Assembly (NCBI GenBank): GCA_018820315.1
Contig: JAHJOQ010000137.1
Span: forward strand, 1 to 58,871
Source: Candidatus Zixiibacteriota bacterium
GTDB taxonomy: Bacteria > Zixibacteria > MSB-5A5 > JAABVY01 > JAHJOQ01
DNA: 58,871 bases
Reading direction: 5' to 3'
Part shown: piece after piece, positions 24,415 through 33,181 of the stretch
Numbering within the stretch: the stretch's first letter is position 1
How the letters are laid out: each line of letters opens with the position of its first letter
Translations under genes and position numbers: made by a program
The notes under the pieces: model-generated
Told to the model about the DNA's origin: nothing
What the model saw: the letters and a program-made list of their open reading frames with translations, nothing else
The model's database searches: none

Positions 24415-24978
24415 ATGATAAAACTTGTAGCTGGACTAGGTAACCCGGGTCGCAAATACAGCAGAACCCGGCACAACCTCGGCTTTATGGTCGCCGACCT
24501 CTTAGCCGAGAAATACTCGTCTGGTTTCAAGTCTGCGAAGGGAGATTACAGGCAGAGCACGGTTTCGCTTTCGGGACGTAACATAATCGTGATAAAACCG
24601 ACCACCTACATGAATCTCTCCGGTGACGCGGTGAGGGTGGCGGCGGATTATCATGGTATCGACCCGAACGAGATTTTGGTGATAACTGATGATATCAATC
24701 TGCCGCTTGGAAAGATACGAATTCGCCTGCGAGGCGCGGATGGCGGCCACAGAGGCCTGAGATCGGTAGTCGATGAGTTGCAGACCGATTGCTTCTCGCG
24801 ACTAAGGCTCGGAGTCGGACTGCCGGATTGCCCGGAGATAGCCTCCGAGGTGTTCGTGCTCGAAAACTTTCGCAAGGAAGAAGAAAAGAGTGTTAAGGAA
24901 ATGATAGAAAACGCGGTTTCCGCTGTCGAATTGATCGTATCCGACGGCGTCCAGACCGCACAGCAAACATATAATTGA
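24415..24978 (+). CDS. pth: Peptidyl-tRNA hydrolase
   Basis: Pth releases peptides from prematurely dropped peptidyl-tRNA. Family marks are KLVAGLGNPGRKYSRTRHN, containing the conserved Asn and the catalytic His of RHN, then KPTTYMNLSG, ITDDINLPLGKIRIR with the conserved Asp, and GGHRGLRSV. Length of 187 residues is normal. The GTG at 24412 directly precedes the ATG at 24415 in frame; no Shine-Dalgarno is present, so I chose the ATG. It is followed by rpsF, rpsR, DUF2232 and rplI, a familiar translation-related grouping. Confidence 0.95.
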   Translation: MIKLVAGLGNPGRKYSRTRHNLGFMVADLLAEKYSSGFKSAKGDYRQSTVSLSGRNIIVIKPTTYMNLSGDAVRVAADYHGIDPNEILVITDDINLPLGKIRIRLRGADGGHRGLRSVVDELQTDCFSRLRLGVGLPDCPEIASEVFVLENFRKEEEKSVKEMIENAVSAVELIVSDGVQTAQQTYN

Positions 24979-25030
24979 CCGCCCTGCTTTCTCTCAATGG
25001 AGAAGGCCGGTAGTCCGAAGGGAGGTTTTC

Positions 25031-25375
25031 GTGAAGCTTTACGAAACCGGTATTATTCTCGACCCGCAGCTCGAAGAGAGCCAGTTCGACAAAGAAATCG
25101 AACAATTTGAATCACTGATCACAACCAACGGTGGCAAGATTGTCGATGTCAACCGCTGGGGCATACGCCGCCTTGCGTATGAGATCAACAAGAAGCAGCA
25201 GGGATTCTATGTGTTCATCCAGTTCGAAGGGGATGGCACTATTCCCAGCAAGCTGGAGAAAGCATTCCTGTTGAACGAGAACGTGGTTCGATTTATGACA
25301 GTTGTCCCCGACTGGCTCGGAGAAGATCAGGAAGAGACCAGAACACCCGAGGATCATCGCTCCTCCAGGTACTGA
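25031..25375 (+). CDS. rpsF: 30S ribosomal protein bS6
   Basis: bS6 binds bS18 on the platform of the small subunit. The protein starts KLYETGIILDPQLEES, has VDVNRWGIRRLAYEINKKQQG and ends its conserved part with LNENVVRFMTVV; the C-terminal 20 residues are a variable charged tail. A strong GGAGG precedes the GTG start at 25031. The usual ssb between rpsF and rpsR is absent here; the 125 bases between them instead hold a hairpin. Confidence 0.96.
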   Translation: MKLYETGIILDPQLEESQFDKEIEQFESLITTNGGKIVDVNRWGIRRLAYEINKKQQGFYVFIQFEGDGTIPSKLEKAFLLNENVVRFMTVVPDWLGEDQEETRTPEDHRSSRY

Positions 25376-25411
25376 TCGCATGTGGCTATGCCGCTACGTG
25401 CTGCAGATGTT

Positions 25412-25432
25412 CACAGGAGCACAGCTCCTGTG
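25412..25432. repeat. Hairpin between rpsF and rpsR
   Basis: CACAGGAG and CTCCTGTG flank five bases. No T-run follows, so it is not a classical terminator. It could be an RNA processing signal, a site for autoregulation by the bS6-bS18 complex, or another dispersed small palindrome. Confidence 0.4.
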
Positions 25433-25500
25433 TGCACAAGACAAGTGAGCTGAGATTGAAAAACAGTAATCCATTGTTGGATTTATGTGAAAGAAGGTAA

Positions 25501-25740
25501 ATGATGCCAATGGAATTTGATGTTAGGAAGAAGCGGAAAGGCCGCTTTGCAGATATCAAGATCGGTAAAGTCGATTATAAGGATGACAGGCTTCTGAGGA
25601 AGTTCATGTCGGAAAACGGCAAGATCATCCCTCGCAGAATTACGGGAGTATCTGCGAAGGCACAGCGCAAGCTGACACGCGCGATCAAGCGCGCCAGAAT
25701 AATGGCCCTCCTGCCGTTTGTGGAGGAAGCTAACAAGTAG
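25501..25740 (+). CDS. rpsR: 30S ribosomal protein bS18
   Basis: The 79-residue protein carries the family core [35 protein letters not shown] and the RNA-binding [15 protein letters not shown] (quoted in part). GAAGG lies a few bases upstream of the ATG at 25501; a second ATG follows directly. It is nine bases from the next gene, so they form one transcript. It lacks the zinc-binding cysteines found in some homologues. Confidence 0.96.
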   Translation: MMPMEFDVRKKRKGRFADIKIGKVDYKDDRLLRKFMSENGKIIPRRITGVSAKAQRKLTRAIKRARIMALLPFVEEANK

Positions 25741-25748
25741 GGAACGCA

Positions 25749-26711
25749 ATGACTTCGGCGCAGATCAGGCTGAGCTGGACTGCAGTCGGCATGGTGGTTT
25801 CCTATAACCTCTTCTGCTGGCTGCCGGCCAGTATCTGGGCCTTCACTATAATCGCGTCAACCGCTCTGGTTTTCCTGTTTGCGGTTCGCCCGTATTGGAT
25901 CGGTTCAGTGGTCGCTGTCGGATGCTTGGCCGCAGGTATACTCACAGCGCGATTTATGCTGGACGGTTACCTGTACTACTTCATAGGATTCGCATCGATT
26001 CTTGTGATCCTTCCGGCCTTGCTGATGGCAATTGGAAATCGCCGAGGGTTGTCGGCCTACAAGACACAGCTGATAGCCATAGTTCCCGTGTCGATTGTTA
26101 TGGTGCTGTATCTTGGAAATATCTGGAATGCAGCGAGTTCATGGAAGGAAATTCTCGGAGTGATGAGCAACATGGCAACTGAGTGGAACAGTCAGGCATT
26201 CGCCATTCTCCCATCATCTCTTTCACCTGAGGAGATGATGCACCTGAAGGAATCGGTCAAATCATTCTTCGATCTATTCTATCGGTTCTCTCCGGGACTT
26301 GTGATCTGTTGGGCGGCCGCCATGAACATAGCAGCCTATTTCTTTGCCGGAAAGATGATCCGAAAGGATGGCGGATTTCACCGCGAATTTCGGGGATTCA
26401 TATTCTGGAAAATCGACATGATAAATATGGTTTTACTCGGTGCAGGAATTTTGATCTGGCTGATCGAGCTGAAGAGTCTGATGCCTTTTGCCGAAAACCT
26501 GCTCTTCATTTTGGCCGTATCATATATGGTGGCGGGACTTGCATTGATCGAATTCTACATGAAAAGGCTCAGAATTCACACGGGTTTGAGAATAGCCATC
26601 TATCTTGTCCTGTTCGTATCGGGATGGATCGGCGGCCTGATCGCCGTCGCAATCGGACTCGTGGATTCTCAGTTCGATTTCAGGCGTGTGCGAGCACAGC
26701 AGATTGGGTGA
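25749..26711 (+). CDS. DUF2232 family membrane protein
   Basis: The integral membrane protein has 320 residues and about eight hydrophobic spans, mostly in the first 120 residues and the last 110, separated by a polar stretch (about 130-180) with SLSPEEMMHLKESVKSFFDLF. Both the layout and the position between rpsR and rplI match the DUF2232/YybS family, whose function is unknown. The RFSPGLVICWAAAMNIAAYF segment is the recognisable family core. The start is the ATG at 25749, nine bases after rpsR. Confidence 0.8.
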   Translation: MTSAQIRLSWTAVGMVVSYNLFCWLPASIWAFTIIASTALVFLFAVRPYWIGSVVAVGCLAAGILTARFMLDGYLYYFIGFASILVILPALLMAIGNRRGLSAYKTQLIAIVPVSIVMVLYLGNIWNAASSWKEILGVMSNMATEWNSQAFAILPSSLSPEEMMHLKESVKSFFDLFYRFSPGLVICWAAAMNIAAYFFAGKMIRKDGGFHREFRGFIFWKIDMINMVLLGAGILIWLIELKSLMPFAENLLFILAVSYMVAGLALIEFYMKRLRIHTGLRIAIYLVLFVSGWIGGLIAVAIGLVDSQFDFRRVRAQQIG

Positions 26712-26766
26712 GATTTCTCTTTGTATTGGAAAGAAAGCAGCGTACAATAAGAAAGGTGAGATTGTT

Positions 26767-27213
26767 ATGAAAGTTATCTTGAGAGAAGATCTTGATAATG
26801 TCGGCAAGTGCGGTGACATTGTCGATGTGAAGGCCGGTTACGGAAGGAACTACCTGCTTCCGCGTAATTTGGCGATTCCCGCCTCGAAAGGGAATCTTAA
26901 GGCTATTAACGAAGTAACAACGCAGAAGACACTCCGTGACAAGAAGCTTCGCAGAGAGGCCGAGAGGATCAAAGATCACATCGAGAAGATGTCCTGTACG
27001 GCTGAAGTGAATGTTGGTGAAGAAGACAAGATGTTCGGTTCGATCACTTCTTCTATTATTGCCGATCTGCTCAAGGCTGAAGGTGTATCAGTCGATCGCA
27101 GAAAGATCCTCCTTGAGGAACCGATTAAGAACCTTGGCGTTTACTCCGTTCCCGTCAAAGTTACAACGGATGTGATCGCAAACTTGAAACTGTGGGTGGT
27201 GAAGAAGAGTTGA
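26767..27213 (+). CDS. rplI: 50S ribosomal protein bL9
   Basis: bL9 has two domains joined by a long helix. The N-terminal domain is visible as MKVILREDLDNVGKCGDIVDVKAGYGRNYLLP (in part), the helix as a charged stretch from 50 to 80, and the C-terminal domain as KMFGSITSSIIADLL and LGVYSVPVKVTTDV. Length is 148 residues. AAAGGTGAG precedes the ATG at 26767; the upstream extension to 26686 is not homologous. It ends in the overlap with the next gene. Confidence 0.96.
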   Translation: MKVILREDLDNVGKCGDIVDVKAGYGRNYLLPRNLAIPASKGNLKAINEVTTQKTLRDKKLRREAERIKDHIEKMSCTAEVNVGEEDKMFGSITSSIIADLLKAEGVSVDRRKILLEEPIKNLGVYSVPVKVTTDVIANLKLWVVKKS

Positions 27214-27239
27214 CTGACGATCGGGAACAGGAAGATGAG

Positions 27240-27722
27240 ATGATAGAGGTGAGCGTAAAGGGTTTGGCGCGCGATGTCACGACCGAGTCACCCGTTGTGA
27301 TTCTCGGGCGTCCCGATTCCGATAAAATACTTCCAATATGGATCGGTCCATACGAAGCGTGGGCGATCGCGATGGAGATGTCGGGAATTCCATCGAAGAG
27401 ACCGCTGACTCACGACCTGATGAAAGTGATCGTCGAGCGGCTCAATGCCAAAGTGCTTAAGATCGAAATATTTGACCTTCGGGAGCAAACATTCTTTGCC
27501 AGAATCCTCATGAGTCAAGATTCTGAGACAATCGAAATTGACGCTCGCCCTTCTGATGCTATAGCGCTGGCACTGAGGACGAATTCACCAATATTTGCCA
27601 ACAGCAAGCTCTTCCACCTCAGGCCGACGGACGGTCCGGAGCCGAAGAGATACGACCCTCAAGAACTCAAGGATCGTCTCAAGAAGATCAACCCGGAAGA
27701 CTTTGGGAAGTATTCGCTGTAA
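27240..27722 (+). CDS. Bifunctional nuclease (BFN/DUF151) family protein
   Basis: The 160-residue protein begins MIEVSVKGLARDVTTESPVVIL and continues LPIWIGPYEAWAIAMEM, ARPSDAIALALRTNSPIF, the recognisable core of DUF151 proteins. Plant and archaeal members have been reported to cleave both DNA and RNA. The C-terminal segment ELKDRLKKINPEDFGKY is also family-like. Three in-frame starts are possible: GTG 27192 and TTG 27210, both overlapping rplI, and the ATG at 27240, which has AGGA seven bases upstream and matches the usual N-terminus. It sits in the ribosomal-protein operon, as is common for this family. Confidence 0.88.
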   Translation: MIEVSVKGLARDVTTESPVVILGRPDSDKILPIWIGPYEAWAIAMEMSGIPSKRPLTHDLMKVIVERLNAKVLKIEIFDLREQTFFARILMSQDSETIEIDARPSDAIALALRTNSPIFANSKLFHLRPTDGPEPKRYDPQELKDRLKKINPEDFGKYSL

Positions 27723-27739
27723 CTGGGTTTGCAGGCAGG

Positions 27740-29521
27740 ATGATCAAGCGATCGATACTGTTAATAGGTCTGGCATTTGTCTGTTGCCTCACGACCGAGT
27801 CAGGCGCACAAACAATCGGCGTCGATTCAATTCGGACAGCCATCGAGCAGGCTGAATCGCTGTACGTCGGTGGGTCTTTTGCCGAAGCCGCCAGTTTGTT
27901 TTCCAATCTCACAGATCTCAACCCATCTTATGAAGGAGCAGATCGCTTCCGATTCATGGAAGCCAAGTCGCTGTACTATGCGGGCGAACCAGATCAGGCT
28001 TCTGATCTTCTGATTTCAGTGCTAGCCACTGAGCCACCACCATTTCTGCAGTCGGCCTGTCATTATTTCCTCGGTAGGATAGCATTTGATCGGGTTGACT
28101 ACCTGGCTGCTGCAGAAGAACTGATACGCGCTTTCCATCTCTCGGACAATCAGGAGCTAAGGGAACTGCTGTATCAAAACTGCCTGAACATCTGCTCGGG
28201 ATACCTGTCATTCTCGGAGCAACAGCAGGTTCTTACGACGACTCACCGCATTGATCCTGCGCTCTTCAGTGACATGGTCTACAGGATCGCGAGCAACTAC
28301 TATGACCTTGGTCTCATGAGACGAGCGGACAGGGTGATCAAGCTGCATGCCGAAATCTCTCCCCGCGATGGGGATACACAGATAAAGAGGCTACAGACAA
28401 ATATAGAGAGCGAGCTCTCTCGATCTCTCGACATAGCCCTCCTCGTGCCGCTCACCGGCGATCTCGCTCCATACGGACGGCAGATGGACGCCGCTGCGAG
28501 GCTTGCAGTCGAGACTTTCGGCACCGAGACGGTCAATATCAGCCTGAAATCGTATGACACATTCGGCAACTCGATCGTGGCAGCTCAGCTTGCGCGTGAT
28601 GTCACTTCCTCCGGAGTGTCGGTAGTAGTCGGCCCGCTGACATCCCAGGAGGCCGTTGGCGCGGCGGCATATTCCGACTTCTGGTCTGTGCCGATGATAC
28701 TCCCGTCAGCATCCGAAAAAGGACTGACCTCCATATCCAGAAGAATCTTCCAATTGACTCCGACACCGGAGACTATGGGACGGAGAATGGCCGAGGCCGC
28801 AATGGAAGAGCTGGGACTCGACTCGGTCGCGATACTCTCGCCAAATGATAATTATGGCAGGCAGATCACCGAAGGATTCAAGCAGGTGCTCATTGCAAAC
28901 GGAGTCGTTGTTTTTGACGAAGTCTATTACGCGCGCGGTAGCAGCGACTTCCGGAGATTCATGCTCAACATGAAGGAGAAGGTACTGCCCGATACGTTCG
29001 ATACCAGGATATATCTTGATAACAGAGGGGACACTCTTGAAGTGGAGGAGATTGCTGTTGATATACCGGCAGTCTTCATCCCGGCGTATGCGGAAGAGCT
29101 CAAGCTTATCATACCTCAGCTCAGGTTTTACAGGATCAGGACAATCATATTGGGCAGCGAGGATCTCGGAGATCCCGATGTTGCATCTCTCGCGGCAACG
29201 AAGCAGTATCCCGCAATGTTCGTGTCTCACGCAACATTGACAGATGCGGACACGAGTTGGCAGCGCTTCAGCTATCTATTTTCTCAAAGCAATGAAACCG
29301 AACCGACATCTGTCGCAGGAATGACTTTCGACGCAGTCCGAATCGCTCTCCGCGCCGCGGAGATCGGGGGATATTCGGCAGACGGCATTGCGCTCGGTCT
29401 GGAGACTCTGGGATACTTCGATGGCGTCGCAGGGCCGCTCGAATTCAACGAACTCAATGAAAATGCTCAGGCACCGATTTATATACTCCTCAACGGACTG
29501 ATCGAGAAATGGCGCCGCTGA
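27740..29521 (+). CDS. Secreted TPR + periplasmic-binding-fold protein, LpoA-like
   Basis: A signal peptide (about 1-23, ending SGAQ) exports this 593-residue protein. The first 210 residues are TPR helices (AEAASLFSNLTDLNP, SLYYAGEPDQASDLL). From about 230 a type I periplasmic-binding fold begins: DIALLVPLTGDLAPYGRQ, VSVVVGPLTSQEAVGAA, ILSPNDNYGRQITEGFK, FIPAYAEELKLIIPQL. TPR plus this fold is the architecture of LpoA, the activator of penicillin-binding protein 1A. It could also be a sensor for small ligands. No lipobox cysteine is seen at the cleavage site, unlike E. coli LpoA. It overlaps larE by 13 bases. Confidence 0.75.
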   Translation: MIKRSILLIGLAFVCCLTTESGAQTIGVDSIRTAIEQAESLYVGGSFAEAASLFSNLTDLNPSYEGADRFRFMEAKSLYYAGEPDQASDLLISVLATEPPPFLQSACHYFLGRIAFDRVDYLAAAEELIRAFHLSDNQELRELLYQNCLNICSGYLSFSEQQQVLTTTHRIDPALFSDMVYRIASNYYDLGLMRRADRVIKLHAEISPRDGDTQIKRLQTNIESELSRSLDIALLVPLTGDLAPYGRQMDAAARLAVETFGTETVNISLKSYDTFGNSIVAAQLARDVTSSGVSVVVGPLTSQEAVGAAAYSDFWSVPMILPSASEKGLTSISRRIFQLTPTPETMGRRMAEAAMEELGLDSVAILSPNDNYGRQITEGFKQVLIANGVVVFDEVYYARGSSDFRRFMLNMKEKVLPDTFDTRIYLDNRGDTLEVEEIAVDIPAVFIPAYAEELKLIIPQLRFYRIRTIILGSEDLGDPDVASLAATKQYPAMFVSHATLTDADTSWQRFSYLFSQSNETEPTSVAGMTFDAVRIALRAAEIGGYSADGIALGLETLGYFDGVAGPLEFNELNENAQAPIYILLNGLIEKWRR

Positions 29522-30354
29522 ATTCCGAACTGAAGAACAAGTATGACAGGCTTCTCGAAACGATATCTGGCTACGGGAAGGCTGTCGTCGCGTTTTCGGG
29601 GGGGCTCGATTCGGGATTCGTGGTCTATGCCGCTGTCAAGGCGCTCGGCCGTGAGAATGTCCTTGCCGTGACGGCAGATTCTGAAAGCCTGGCGAGAGAT
29701 GACAAGGATTACGCTGCGAACTTCGTGAAAACCATCGGAATCCCCGATAGACACAGGGCTATCCGCACCAATGAGCTGGCCGATGAAAACTACGCGTCGA
29801 ATAAATCTGACCGTTGCTTTTTCTGCAAACATGAGCTTTTCAGCAAGCTTGAGAAGTTCGCTTTGGAGAACGATTATGATTGCGTGCTCGATGGTGCAAA
29901 TGCCTCCGACATCGGCGATCACAGACCGGGCCAGCGAGCCGCCAGGAATCATGCAGTCAAGAGCCCCCTTCTCGATGTAGGCTTGAGCAAAGACGAAATT
30001 CGGGAGATAGCAAGGAGCGAGGGGCTCGAGATTTGGGACAAGCCTCAAGCAGCGTGTTTGGCTTCGAGGATTCCATACGGCGACAGAGTCACTCCGGAGA
30101 AGCTTGCGATGGTCGAAAAGGCCGAGAGAGTGCTCCGCGAGTGCGGGTTTCGTCAAATGCGGGTTCGCCATCACGGCAAGATTGCACGAATCGAAATCGA
30201 AGAGAAAGACATCGAACGGTTCGTCGAACCACAACTGCGGCAACGAATCAGCGAAGAGTTCAGAGGAATTGGTTTCCTCTGGGTCACGCTTGACTTGAAA
30301 GCGTTCAAAACCGGAAGCATGAACATTATGATAGAGGATGGTAAGCGTGAGTGA
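29509..30354 (+). CDS. larE: LarE-type ATP-dependent sacrificial sulfur transferase
   Basis: LarE adenylates a carboxylate of the pyridinium dicarboxylate precursor and donates sulfur for the nickel-pincer cofactor. The PP-loop SGGLDSGFVVYAA is near residue 30, followed by DRCFFCKHELF and DGANASDIGDHRPG. KPQAACLASRIPYG carries a cysteine at about residue 183 that matches Cys176, the sulfur donor of the Lactobacillus enzyme. Length (281) is normal. larB and larC are not in the window, so the cofactor pathway is either elsewhere or this protein has another substrate. The ATG start lies inside the end of the previous gene. Confidence 0.88.
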   Translation: MAPLNSELKNKYDRLLETISGYGKAVVAFSGGLDSGFVVYAAVKALGRENVLAVTADSESLARDDKDYAANFVKTIGIPDRHRAIRTNELADENYASNKSDRCFFCKHELFSKLEKFALENDYDCVLDGANASDIGDHRPGQRAARNHAVKSPLLDVGLSKDEIREIARSEGLEIWDKPQAACLASRIPYGDRVTPEKLAMVEKAERVLRECGFRQMRVRHHGKIARIEIEEKDIERFVEPQLRQRISEEFRGIGFLWVTLDLKAFKTGSMNIMIEDGKRE

Positions 30355-30568
30355 TGGAAATCCCGATAAGAGGATTGCGATCAAGATAGTTGTCGACGGC
30401 AAAGTGCGAGATGTGAGCTTCGAAGAACTGACGCTCTCTAACAACCTTGCACAGGAAGCGCTCGTGAGACTGCTGATAAGCAAGAAGATTATCGATCCAA
30501 AAGATCTGATGGAGGCAATGCAGACTGTGCAGCAGGAGCGCTATAAGTCCGGAGACCCGGGCGAATAG
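30347..30568 (+). CDS. Small conserved-looking hypothetical protein
   Basis: The 73-residue soluble protein begins MSDGNPDKRIAIKIVVDGKV and ends with charged helices (LLISKKIIDPKDLMEAMQTVQQE). I do not recognise it. It overlaps larE by eight bases, so it belongs to the same operon. The GTG at 30347 is preceded by GAGG at a workable distance; an ATG at 30338 is too close to it. Codon usage looks like that of neighbouring genes. Confidence 0.65.
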   Translation: MSDGNPDKRIAIKIVVDGKVRDVSFEELTLSNNLAQEALVRLLISKKIIDPKDLMEAMQTVQQERYKSGDPGE

Positions 30569-30637
30569 ACTCCGTCAGACAGGATTCATAGACACAGTAC
30601 CGTTATCCTAATCGTGCACAGATAAGGCCTGAAGACG

Positions 30638-33181
30638 ATGACGCCGTTCATGAAGTCGTCCAATGATGGATCGGGAGAGAAAGGGGCTGAGTTACTGGCA
30701 GTGCAGGAAAAATTCAACGACTTCCTCGCACTTCTTGAAGCCAACAACAAAGTCCTCAAAGTCATCGCCGACATGGAGCAGAAATCGCAGGGGAAACATC
30801 TCTTCGATGTCGGCTATATTCGCGACAATCTCGAGGTCGTCCGTGTAGGGGTTCGGCAGATTGTCGCCAAGCTGATTGCGATGGGTGGCGAGAAGTATCG
30901 CATCCTTGAGAGCAAGTATGTCGAGATAGATAGCGGAATTCAGAGATACCTGCCGGGCGCATCTGACATTGAGCGAGATGCCTTTACGGTTGATTTCGAT
31001 GACTTGACGCGAGACAGGGCGCTAAGCGTCGGGAGCAAAAACGCGCAACTTGGAGAGATGAAGAACAGGCTCGGCTTACCGGTTCCCGACGGCTTCGCTA
31101 TAAGTGCCTGGGCATACAAGCACTTTGTCGACTCCAACAACCTTCAATCGAGAATCGATGAACTTATCGGAAGTCTGGACATCGACTCTCATGAAGACTT
31201 GATCAGAGTTAGTGATGGAATACGAAGTCTTGTGTCATCGAGTCCCGTGCCGCCAGATCTGGTTGCAGCTATCAAAGAGAGCTGTGCGGAACTGAAATCG
31301 AGATCGTCAATTGGACGGTTCTCAATGCGGTCGAGTGCAATCGGCGAAGATACTCTCTTCAGTTTTGCGGGACAGTATCGGAGCTTTCTCAACGTTCGAG
31401 CTCGGGAGCTTGTCCGCCGATATGTTGACGTACTCGCAGGTAAATTTACTCCCAAGGCTATCTACTATCTGCTAAGTCATTCACTAGCCGAGACTGACCT
31501 GGCCATGAGTGTAGGATGCGTGACGATGGTCGATGCTGCGGCAAGCGGCGTAGCGTATACATGTGATCCCATCCGTCCCGATGGCGACTGCATTCTCGTG
31601 AACTCCATATACGGACTCGGAAGCCACCTGGTAGATGGAACGCTCACACCGGACGTGTTCTGTGTTTCGCGAAAATCCGGCCTGGTCGAATCGATGGAGA
31701 TTGCGAGCAAACCGATCCGGCTTGTCCTGCGCGATGAAGGCGGCACAGTCAATGAACCGGTACCGGCTGATGAGCAGATGCGGCCGTCTATTGATGAGGA
31801 GAATCTGAGACTGCTGTCCGAGATCGCAATCACATTGGAGAAGCACTATGGGTCGCCTCAGGATATCGAATGGGCGCTGGATCGGAATGGAAAGCTACTG
31901 ATACTCCAGACTCGCCCACTTCAAGTGCTGAAGCTTAGAGATACAAAGGTAGGATTGGACCCGTCCATACTCAAGGTATTCGTCTGCGGAGGCACAACTG
32001 TTTGCCCCGGTGCAGGAGCCGGGCCGGTCTTTAAGATCTCCTCCCCACAGGAGATTCCCTCCGTCCCCAAAGGAGCGGTACTCGTCGCCCGGCACCCGTT
32101 CCCCGGTCTCGTGACGGTGATGGAGAAAATCAGTGCTCTCGTGACAGAAGTCGGCGGTGTCGTCAGCCACATGGCAACGCTCGCAAGAGAGTATCGCATT
32201 CCGACCGTCGTCGGCATATCCTGCATGGACGAGCTGAAGGCGGGAGATGAAGTCACAGTAGACGCTACCGGAGGTGCGATTTACAGGGGAGTGCACAGCG
32301 ATCTTATCGAATCTCGCAGCCATGAATTTGAAAAGCTGGAAGATCTCGGGATCATCAGCTTGCTGGAGGACATCCTCGAGAGAATCTCGCCCCTCAATCT
32401 TGTCAACCCCACCGGGAGCAAATTCCTGGCGCAAAACTGCACGACCTTCCACGACATCACACGTTTCGCTCACCAGAGGTCTATCGAAGAGATGTTTGCT
32501 GCTGCCGGGAATCTCGGCGGCAAGGACAAGCTCGGATTCAAGCTTGACAGTGATGTGCCGCTCGATATGAGCATCATTTTCATCGATGAATCTGCCGAGC
32601 AGTTCAAGGGGAAGAAATCAATCCCTGAAAACGATATCACGTCCGAGCCGATGCGCGCTTTCTGGAACGGGATTCTCAAGGAGGGATGGCCGTCGATCGG
32701 TCCGTTGAAAGGGCGCGGGAGACTCAGTAGCCTGGTCACTACAAGAAAGACTCGCAGGAAGGACGTTCAGTTCTCGGAGAGCAGTTTTGCGATCCTGAGC
32801 AAAGAGTACATGATCGCAGGACTGCATATGGGATATCATATCACCACCATTGAAGCGATTTGCACGACTGACATTTCCAAGAATTTCATACGGATGCAAT
32901 ACAAAGAAGGGGGTGCCGCTCTCGATCGACGTATCCGCAGGGTCAAGTTGATATCGGATATCCTTACAGCCGTGGGGTTCGAGTCGGGCAGGAAAGGTGA
33001 CTTCTTTCATTCCTCGATATCATATCTCGGCAGGCATGAAATCCTCGACAGGCTGTATCTCCTCGGACGGCTCAGCATACTCACCAAGCAACTCGACATG
33101 GCGCTCCACAATGACGATATCGCCGAATGGTACAAGAAAGACATCATGAAACGGCTCGGGATCATCCCCCCGGAAGGCTAG
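30638..33181 (+). CDS. Pyruvate,water-dikinase-like protein without the PEP barrel
   Basis: This 847-residue protein has a family-specific N-terminal helical stretch (about 1-110), an ATP-grasp domain (about 125-430: LSVGSKNAQLGEMKNR, GRFSMRSSAIGED, FSFAGQYRSFLNV, GSPQDIEWALD, LILQTRP) and a phosphohistidine swivelling domain (about 445-550) with GGVVSHMATLAREYRIPTVVG, His near residue 511. PEP synthase and PPDK end in a TIM barrel that binds PEP; here the last 280 residues are something else (LVNPTGSKFLAQNCTTFHDI and a tail with SSISYLGRHEILDRLYLLGR). It may phosphorylate a different acceptor, as rifampicin phosphotransferases do, but the domain order differs from those. The first few codons are uncertain. 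It ends the long operon that begins at pth. Confidence 0.75.
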   Translation: MTPFMKSSNDGSGEKGAELLAVQEKFNDFLALLEANNKVLKVIADMEQKSQGKHLFDVGYIRDNLEVVRVGVRQIVAKLIAMGGEKYRILESKYVEIDSGIQRYLPGASDIERDAFTVDFDDLTRDRALSVGSKNAQLGEMKNRLGLPVPDGFAISAWAYKHFVDSNNLQSRIDELIGSLDIDSHEDLIRVSDGIRSLVSSSPVPPDLVAAIKESCAELKSRSSIGRFSMRSSAIGEDTLFSFAGQYRSFLNVRARELVRRYVDVLAGKFTPKAIYYLLSHSLAETDLAMSVGCVTMVDAAASGVAYTCDPIRPDGDCILVNSIYGLGSHLVDGTLTPDVFCVSRKSGLVESMEIASKPIRLVLRDEGGTVNEPVPADEQMRPSIDEENLRLLSEIAITLEKHYGSPQDIEWALDRNGKLLILQTRPLQVLKLRDTKVGLDPSILKVFVCGGTTVCPGAGAGPVFKISSPQEIPSVPKGAVLVARHPFPGLVTVMEKISALVTEVGGVVSHMATLAREYRIPTVVGISCMDELKAGDEVTVDATGGAIYRGVHSDLIESRSHEFEKLEDLGIISLLEDILERISPLNLVNPTGSKFLAQNCTTFHDITRFAHQRSIEEMFAAAGNLGGKDKLGFKLDSDVPLDMSIIFIDESAEQFKGKKSIPENDITSEPMRAFWNGILKEGWPSIGPLKGRGRLSSLVTTRKTRRKDVQFSESSFAILSKEYMIAGLHMGYHITTIEAICTTDISKNFIRMQYKEGGAALDRRIRRVKLISDILTAVGFESGRKGDFFHSSISYLGRHEILDRLYLLGRLSILTKQLDMALHNDDIAEWYKKDIMKRLGIIPPEG

